Below are positions 40,286-45,629 of a stretch of DNA of 45,629 nt, piece after piece. Position 1 is the first letter of the stretch. Every line of letters begins with the position of its first letter. This DNA is from Anaerozeibacter quisquiliarum (GTDB taxonomy: Bacteria; Bacillota; Clostridia; Christensenellales; Aristaeellaceae). Location: NCBI GenBank assembly GCA_051162045.1, contig JBISDI010000031.1; one strand, 5' to 3'. Under the pieces are notes generated by a model. That model was not told where the DNA came from. It made no database searches and was given only the letters and a program-made list of their open reading frames with translations. Both the position numbers and the translations under genes were made by a program.

Positions 40286-41332
40286 CTACCCCTCCGTCAT
40301 CTCAAACCCCAGCTGCTCCGCGCCCATTTCCGGCTTCGGCTGCTGAAGCTTCAAATGCGCGTACGCCGCCGGGGTACACACGCGCCCCCTTGGCGTGCGC
40401 ATCAAAAACCCCAGCTGCAGCAAATACGGCTCATACACATCCTCGATCGTGGTCGCGTCCTCCCCCGTCGAGGCGGCCAGCGTGTCCAGCCCCACCGGCC
40501 CGCCGCCGAACTTCTCGATCATGGTCCGCAGCATCGTGCGGTCGGTGTGGTCGAGCCCGAGCCGGTCGACCTCCAGCATGTCCAGCGCCTCGCGCGCGAC
40601 CGCGCGCGTAATCACACCCTGCGCCTTCACCTGCGCAAAGTCGCGCACGCGCTTGACCAGCCGGTTCGCGATGCGCGGCGTGCCGCGCGATCTTGACGCG
40701 ATCTCCAGCGCCCCCTCCCGCTCGCACTCGATCCTCAGAATGCGCGTCGAGCGCAGCGCGATCACCGCAAGCTCCTCGGGCGAGTACAGCTCCAGCCGGA
40801 AGCTGATGCCAAACCGGTCGCGCAGGGGCGAGGTCAACAGCCCCGCGCGCGTCGTCGCGCCGATCAGCGTGAACCGCGGCAGGTCCAGCCGGATCGAACG
40901 CGCCGACGGGCCCTTGCCGATCATGATGTCCAGCGCGTAGTCCTCCATCGCCGGATAGAGCACCTCCTCAACCGAATGGCTGAGCCGATGGATCTCGTCG
41001 ATGAACAGCACGTCGCCCGCGTTCAGGTTGGTCAGGATCGAGGCCAGGTCACCCGGCCGCTCGATCGCGGGGCCGCTCGTCACCCTTATGTTATGGCCCA
41101 TCTCCGAGGCGATGATGCCGGCCAGCGTGGTCTTGCCGAGCCCCGGCGGGCCGTACAGCAGCAGATGGTCAAGCGGCTCGCGCCGCCCGAGCGCCGCCTG
41201 CATGTAGACGGTCAGGCTGTCCTTCAACTTGGGCTGACCGATGTATTCGGCAAGCGTCTGGGGGCGGAGCGAGCGCTCGGCGTCGTCGTCTTCGCGGTTG
41301 AAGCCCGCCCCGATCACGCGGTTGTCCTCCAT
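40286..41332 (-). CDS. ruvB: RuvB Holliday junction branch-migration ATPase
   Basis: AAA+ motor of 348 residues that drives Holliday junction migration with RuvA. Features: RPQTLAEYIGQPKLKDSL, Walker A GPPGLGKTTLA (near residues 61-71), Walker B LFIDEIHRL, sensor GATTRAG and the C-terminal winged helix with GPVGLDTLAASTGED and PYLLQLGFLMRTPRGR. Its ATG overlaps the ruvA stop by one base, so the two are translationally coupled. Confidence 0.98.
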   Translation of the reverse strand: MEDNRVIGAGFNREDDDAERSLRPQTLAEYIGQPKLKDSLTVYMQAALGRREPLDHLLLYGPPGLGKTTLAGIIASEMGHNIRVTSGPAIERPGDLASILTNLNAGDVLFIDEIHRLSHSVEEVLYPAMEDYALDIMIGKGPSARSIRLDLPRFTLIGATTRAGLLTSPLRDRFGISFRLELYSPEELAVIALRSTRILRIECEREGALEIASRSRGTPRIANRLVKRVRDFAQVKAQGVITRAVAREALDMLEVDRLGLDHTDRTMLRTMIEKFGGGPVGLDTLAASTGEDATTIEDVYEPYLLQLGFLMRTPRGRVCTPAAYAHLKLQQPKPEMGAEQLGFEMTEG

Positions 41333-41928
41333 CAGCTCACCATCCCCCTCAGCGCCAGCCTGATCGTTTCATCGAGCGTAGCGGCCTTATCCGCAACAGA
41401 GGCCACCGCCTTGGCGGCCTCGCTCGAGGCGTAGCCCAGCGCCATCAGCGCCTCGATCGCCTCGCCCTGAATGCCGCCCGAGCGCACGGGCGCGCCGGTC
41501 GTCGCGGGCGCGCCCGTCAGATCACAGTCGTCCACCTTATCGCGCAATTCGAGCACCAGCCGCTGCGCGGTCTTCTTGCCGATGCCGGGCGCGCGCGTGA
41601 GCGCGGCGGAGTCGCCGGTCACCAGCGCGATCGACAGCTCGCGTACGCTGAGCGCCGACAGGATGTTGAGCGACATGCGCGCGCCCACGCCGGATACGCT
41701 CTTGAGTTTTTCGAACATGGCCTTTTCTTCGCGCGTAGCGAAACCGAACAGCTCCATCGCGTCCTCGCGCACGCTCAAAACGGTGTAGCACTTCATGGGG
41801 CTGCCCACCGCCGGCGCGGCCGCCAGCGTGCCCGCGCTGACGGACAGCCAATACCCCACGCCGCCCGCGTCGATCACCAGCGCGTCGGAGGTCTTTTCGG
41901 CCACCAGGCCCTGGATGTGTGCGTACAC
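41332..41928 (-). CDS. ruvA: RuvA Holliday junction-binding protein
   Basis: Tetrameric junction-binding protein of 198 residues. The OB-fold N-terminus has GVGYWLSVS and TVLSVREDAMELFGFATREEK. Two helix-hairpin-helix motifs follow (KLKSVSGVGARMSLNIL and LTRAPGIGKKTAQRLVLELRDK), and the C-terminal RuvB-contacting domain includes EAIEALMALGYASSEA. It lies in ruvC-ruvA-ruvB order, 11 bp after ruvC. Confidence 0.97.
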   Translation of the reverse strand: MYAHIQGLVAEKTSDALVIDAGGVGYWLSVSAGTLAAAPAVGSPMKCYTVLSVREDAMELFGFATREEKAMFEKLKSVSGVGARMSLNILSALSVRELSIALVTGDSAALTRAPGIGKKTAQRLVLELRDKVDDCDLTGAPATTGAPVRSGGIQGEAIEALMALGYASSEAAKAVASVADKAATLDETIRLALRGMVS

Positions 41929-41939
41929 TTAAGATCCCC

Positions 41940-42434
41940 TCACTTGATTTTGTACAGGTGGCGCGCGTTCATGCAGTGCGCGTGGGTGACGGCCACCGCC
42001 AGCGCGTCGGCGGCGTCGTCGGGCCGCGCGATCTCGTCCATGCCGAGCAATATCTTGACCATCATCTGCATCTGATGCTTGTCGGCCTTGCCGTGGCCGG
42101 TCACCGCCTGCTTGATCTGCATCGGCGTATACTCGTATAGATTCTCGGTGCGCTGCGCCACCGCCACCAGCGCCGCGCCCCGCGCCGCGCTGACCGCCAT
42201 GCCCGTGGTCACATTCTTCGAAAAGAACAACTCCTCGAACGCCACCTCGTCGGGCGAAAACATGTCCATCAGCTGGTTGACGCCGAGGAAGATCGCCCGC
42301 AACCGCTGCGGCATCGGCTGCCCCGCCGCCGTGGTCAGCGCGCCGAACTGAATCAGCCGGTGCCTATCCCCCGCCGTCTCGATCACGCCCCAGCCCATCG
42401 TCGCGAGCCCGGGGTCGATGCCCAATATCGTCAT
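41940..42434 (-). CDS. ruvC: RuvC Holliday junction resolvase
   Basis: Endonuclease of 164 residues that cuts Holliday junctions. It begins MTILGIDPGLATMGWGV with the first catalytic Asp, followed by the VAFEELFFSKN glutamate and the C-terminal ARPDDAADALAVAVTHAH acidic pair. ATG 42434 is chosen because the predicted transcription start is near 42484, so the in-frame ATG 42476 would have almost no leader. The ribosome site is weak. First gene of the ruvCAB operon. Confidence 0.96.
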   Translation of the reverse strand: MTILGIDPGLATMGWGVIETAGDRHRLIQFGALTTAAGQPMPQRLRAIFLGVNQLMDMFSPDEVAFEELFFSKNVTTGMAVSAARGAALVAVAQRTENLYEYTPMQIKQAVTGHGKADKHQMQMMVKILLGMDEIARPDDAADALAVAVTHAHCMNARHLYKIK

Positions 42435-42490
42435 TTCAATCCACGCCTTCTTGCCAACAGGGAGAAGGTCTGCCATTCATTTTAGCCATC

Positions 42491-42519
42491 ATCATACCAG
42501 CAAACAGGCGTTCTGTCAA
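42491..42519 (-). promoter_or_regulatory. Promoter of the ruvCAB operon
   Basis: Minus strand TTGACA (42514-42519), a 17-nt spacer and TATGAT (42491-42496). No LexA-type palindrome is evident beside it. Confidence 0.72.
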
Positions 42520-42553
42520 GCGCGCCCCTACTAAGATTTAACGCAGCCGCGCC

Positions 42554-42583
42554 TTGCAATTTTATGCACGGAAGACGTATAAT
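42554..42583 (+). promoter_or_regulatory. argG promoter overlapped by an ArgR-box-like site
   Basis: TTGCAA (42554-42559), an 18-nt spacer and TATAAT (42578-42583). TGCAATTTTATGCA at 42555-42568 matches 13 of 14 positions of the core ARG-box pattern TGNATWWWWATNCA and covers the -35, which fits arginine-dependent repression. No argR gene is in the window. Confidence 0.6.
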
Positions 42584-42614
42584 TATGCCCATCATCGGAT
42601 GGAGGCGAACCCAA

Positions 42615-43835
<1,221 letters not shown>

Positions 43836-43893
43836 TCGGTATCCCCGCGTGAGCGGGAAGGCCCGCCCCAACCACATCAAGGAGGACGCTCTT

Positions 43894-45297
43894 ATGAAAC
43901 TCTGGGCCGGGCGGTTCGAAAAGGCGACCGATCACATGGTGGACGATTTTCACTCGTCCATCCCCTTCGACCAACGCCTCTACCGCCACGACATCTTAGG
44001 CTCGATCGCCCACGCCACCATGCTCGGCGAGACCGGCATCATCTCCGCCGCCGACGCCGCCGCGATCATACGCGGCTTAAACGGCATCCTCGCCGACCTC
44101 GATTCGGGCGCGCTCCCATTCGACCCCGAGGCCGAGGACATCCACATGTTCGTCGAACAGGTGCTCACCGAGCGCATCGGCCCCGCAGGCGGGCGACTCC
44201 ACACCGGGCGCAGCCGCAACGATCAGGTCGCCCTCGACATGCACCTATTCGTCAAGGCCGCCTGCCATGAGACGAGCGCCTTGCTCCGCGACCTGCTCTC
44301 CCAACTGGTCCGGACCGCCAAGCGCCACACCCGCACCGTTATGCCCGGCTACACCCATCTGCAAAAGGCGCAGCCGGTCACGCTCGCCCATCACCTGATG
44401 GCCTGGGCGCAGATGTTCAGGCGCGACGACCAGCGGCTCGCCGACTGCTTTTGCCGTGCCGACGTGATGCCGCTCGGCTCCGGCGCGCTCGCGGGCACCA
44501 CCTACCCGCTCGACCGCGCGCGCGTGGCCGAGCTGCTCGGCTTTTCCGCGATCTCCGAAAATTCGATGGACGCCGTAGCCGACCGCGATTTCGCGCTCGA
44601 ATACATGGCCGCGGCCTCGATTTCGATGATGCACCTGTCGCGCTGCTGCGAGGAACTGATCCTGTGGTCGACCGACGAGTTCCGCTTTGTCAGGATGGAC
44701 GACGCGTTCTCGACCGGCTCCTCGATCATGCCGCAAAAGAAGAACCCCGATGTCGCCGAGCTGATCCGCGGCAAGACCGGGCGCGTCTACGGCGACCTGG
44801 TCGCACTGCTCACCGCGCTCAAGGGGCTGCCGCTGGCCTACAACAAGGACATGCAGGAGGACAAAGAAGCGCTGTTCGACGCGCACGACACCTGGACCAA
44901 GTGCCTCGTCGTGTTCGGCGGCATGTTTGGCGCGCTTATGTTCAACGAACCGGAGATGGAAAAGGGCGCGGCGGGCGGCTTCACCAACGCGACCGACGCC
45001 GCCGATTATCTGGTCAAAAAGGGCCTGCCGTTCAGGCAGGCGCACGAGGTCGCGGGCAAGCTGGTGTTGGATTGCGTCAAGTCGGGCCGAGCCTTGCTCG
45101 ATGTGACGCTTGAGGAGTTTCAAGCGTACTCGCCGCTGTTCGAGGAGGATCTGTTCGACGCGCTGTCGATCCTGAACTGCGCGATGCGCCGCGCGGTGCC
45201 CGGCGGGCCCGCCCCGGACGCGGTCGCGCAGTCGATTGCATCGATGGAGGCGTATCTTGCGACTGCCGCCGAGCAGAGGACGCGCGCGTTGCCGTAG
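43894..45297 (+). CDS. argH: Argininosuccinate lyase
   Basis: Enzyme of 467 residues that splits argininosuccinate into arginine and fumarate. Features: MKLWAGRFEKATDHMVDDFHSSI at the N-terminus, HTGRSRNDQVALD, PGYTHLQKAQPVTLAHH and the catalytic serine loop GSSIMPQKKNPDVAELIRGK (near residues 279-298). AAGGAGG lies 8 nt before ATG 43894. It completes the last two steps of arginine synthesis with argG. Its third-position C bias is visibly stronger than in argG. Confidence 0.98.
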   Translation: MKLWAGRFEKATDHMVDDFHSSIPFDQRLYRHDILGSIAHATMLGETGIISAADAAAIIRGLNGILADLDSGALPFDPEAEDIHMFVEQVLTERIGPAGGRLHTGRSRNDQVALDMHLFVKAACHETSALLRDLLSQLVRTAKRHTRTVMPGYTHLQKAQPVTLAHHLMAWAQMFRRDDQRLADCFCRADVMPLGSGALAGTTYPLDRARVAELLGFSAISENSMDAVADRDFALEYMAAASISMMHLSRCCEELILWSTDEFRFVRMDDAFSTGSSIMPQKKNPDVAELIRGKTGRVYGDLVALLTALKGLPLAYNKDMQEDKEALFDAHDTWTKCLVVFGGMFGALMFNEPEMEKGAAGGFTNATDAADYLVKKGLPFRQAHEVAGKLVLDCVKSGRALLDVTLEEFQAYSPLFEEDLFDALSILNCAMRRAVPGGPAPDAVAQSIASMEAYLATAAEQRTRALP

Positions 45298-45629
45298 GGA
45301 CCGATGCCCGCATCGGCCCGTCCCATTGCTCGCACCTATGATGTGAGGTGTACGCCAAACAGGTTCGGGGCGATGTGGGCACCGGCCGATTGTCAAGTCA
45401 AGTGCAAAATTGACGAGTGAAGCAGGTGTACGGGCGTCAAACACAGGTTACAGAGCGTGGCAGAGCACAGAGGTATGCGCATAGCCAAGGGAAGGGTGGA
45501 GATTTGCGAAGCAAATACGACCCGGCCTTGACGAATGGCCCCCTCGGTCCTTTGCCCTCGAGGTGTAGCCTATGTTTGGCGCCCGTACATAGTTTTTTGG
45601 CTCTTTGTCAACCGTAGGGGTGCGAAGAA
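45298..45629. other. Gene-free window edge, possible insertion-sequence boundary
   Basis: No gene is supported. CCGATGC/GCATCGG forms a 7-bp hairpin at 45301-45316, just after argH. The sequence from about 45390 on is less GC-rich than argH. GGCTCTTTGTCAA at 45599-45611 resembles, from memory, terminal repeats of ISL3-type elements, but no transposase is visible before the window ends, so this is tentative. Confidence 0.3.

Overview
The window is a GC-rich bacterial chromosome segment, most likely from an anaerobic member of the Bacillota (class Clostridia). The grounds are strong Shine-Dalgarno sites, type III glutamine synthetase, a two-subunit iron-sulfur L-serine dehydratase in sdaAB-sdaAA order, a poly-gamma-glutamate pgsB-pgsC-pgsW set, FeoAB and a ROK repressor. 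No rRNA, CRISPR array, phage or plasmid genes are visible. Codons in roughly the first 10 kb look less GC-biased than those after it.

Layout. 0.1-0.44 kb: tRNA-Gln and tRNA-Glu with promoter and terminator (minus). 0.5-3.5 kb: an MntR/DtxR-type repressor divergent from feoAB. 3.7-8.8 kb: a sugar ABC transporter operon (ATPase, permease, binding protein) divergent from a ROK regulator, with consensus promoters and a palindromic operator candidate. 8.9-10.2 kb: a leader with a terminator hairpin, then a secreted choloylglycine-hydrolase-family enzyme. 10.3-12.6 kb: an XRE-cupin regulator and an acyl-CoA synthetase. 12.7-13.5 kb: a Dabb protein and a FucU/RbsD mutarotase. 13.5-14.55 kb: a SAM methyltransferase behind a 32-codon leader ORF and an intrinsic terminator, the layout of an attenuator. 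14.6-17.9 kb: a two-component system and a secreted repeat protein whose promoters share 11-bp-spaced repeats. 18-21.7 kb: RidA, a beta-hydroxyacid dehydrogenase, a membrane-anchored coiled-coil protein and serine dehydratase. 21.9-24.5 kb: GNAT, an SH3/VanX-like peptidase and a nitroreductase.

24.5-33 kb is a minus-strand block: an Lrp regulator, a DUF6305-like exported protein, a TRAP-type permease, a 57-residue membrane protein missed by long-ORF searches, an AstE/AspA-like zinc hydrolase, a C69 dipeptidase, then pgsB-pgsC-pgsW. It combines polyglutamate synthesis with peptide or amino acid hydrolysis and uptake, and it sits next to aspartase (33.2 kb), glutamine synthetase (35 kb) and serine dehydratase, so amino acid nitrogen metabolism is a shared theme.

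37-45.6 kb: an unrecognised ferritin-like protein, then ruvC-ruvA-ruvB-queA interrupted by about 0.75 kb of nested inverted repeats, then argG-argH under a promoter overlapped by an ArgR-box-like site. Two copies and one fragment of a roughly 165-bp MITE-like repeat occur at 23.7 and 34.8 kb; the second supplies the glnN stop codon. The last 330 bp carry no gene and may enter an insertion sequence.

The best candidates for new biology are the leader-peptide attenuator at 14.3-14.55 kb, the shared response-regulator boxes at 16.75 and 17.95 kb, the nested palindrome in the ruv-queA operon, and the polyglutamate/TRAP/peptidase block.
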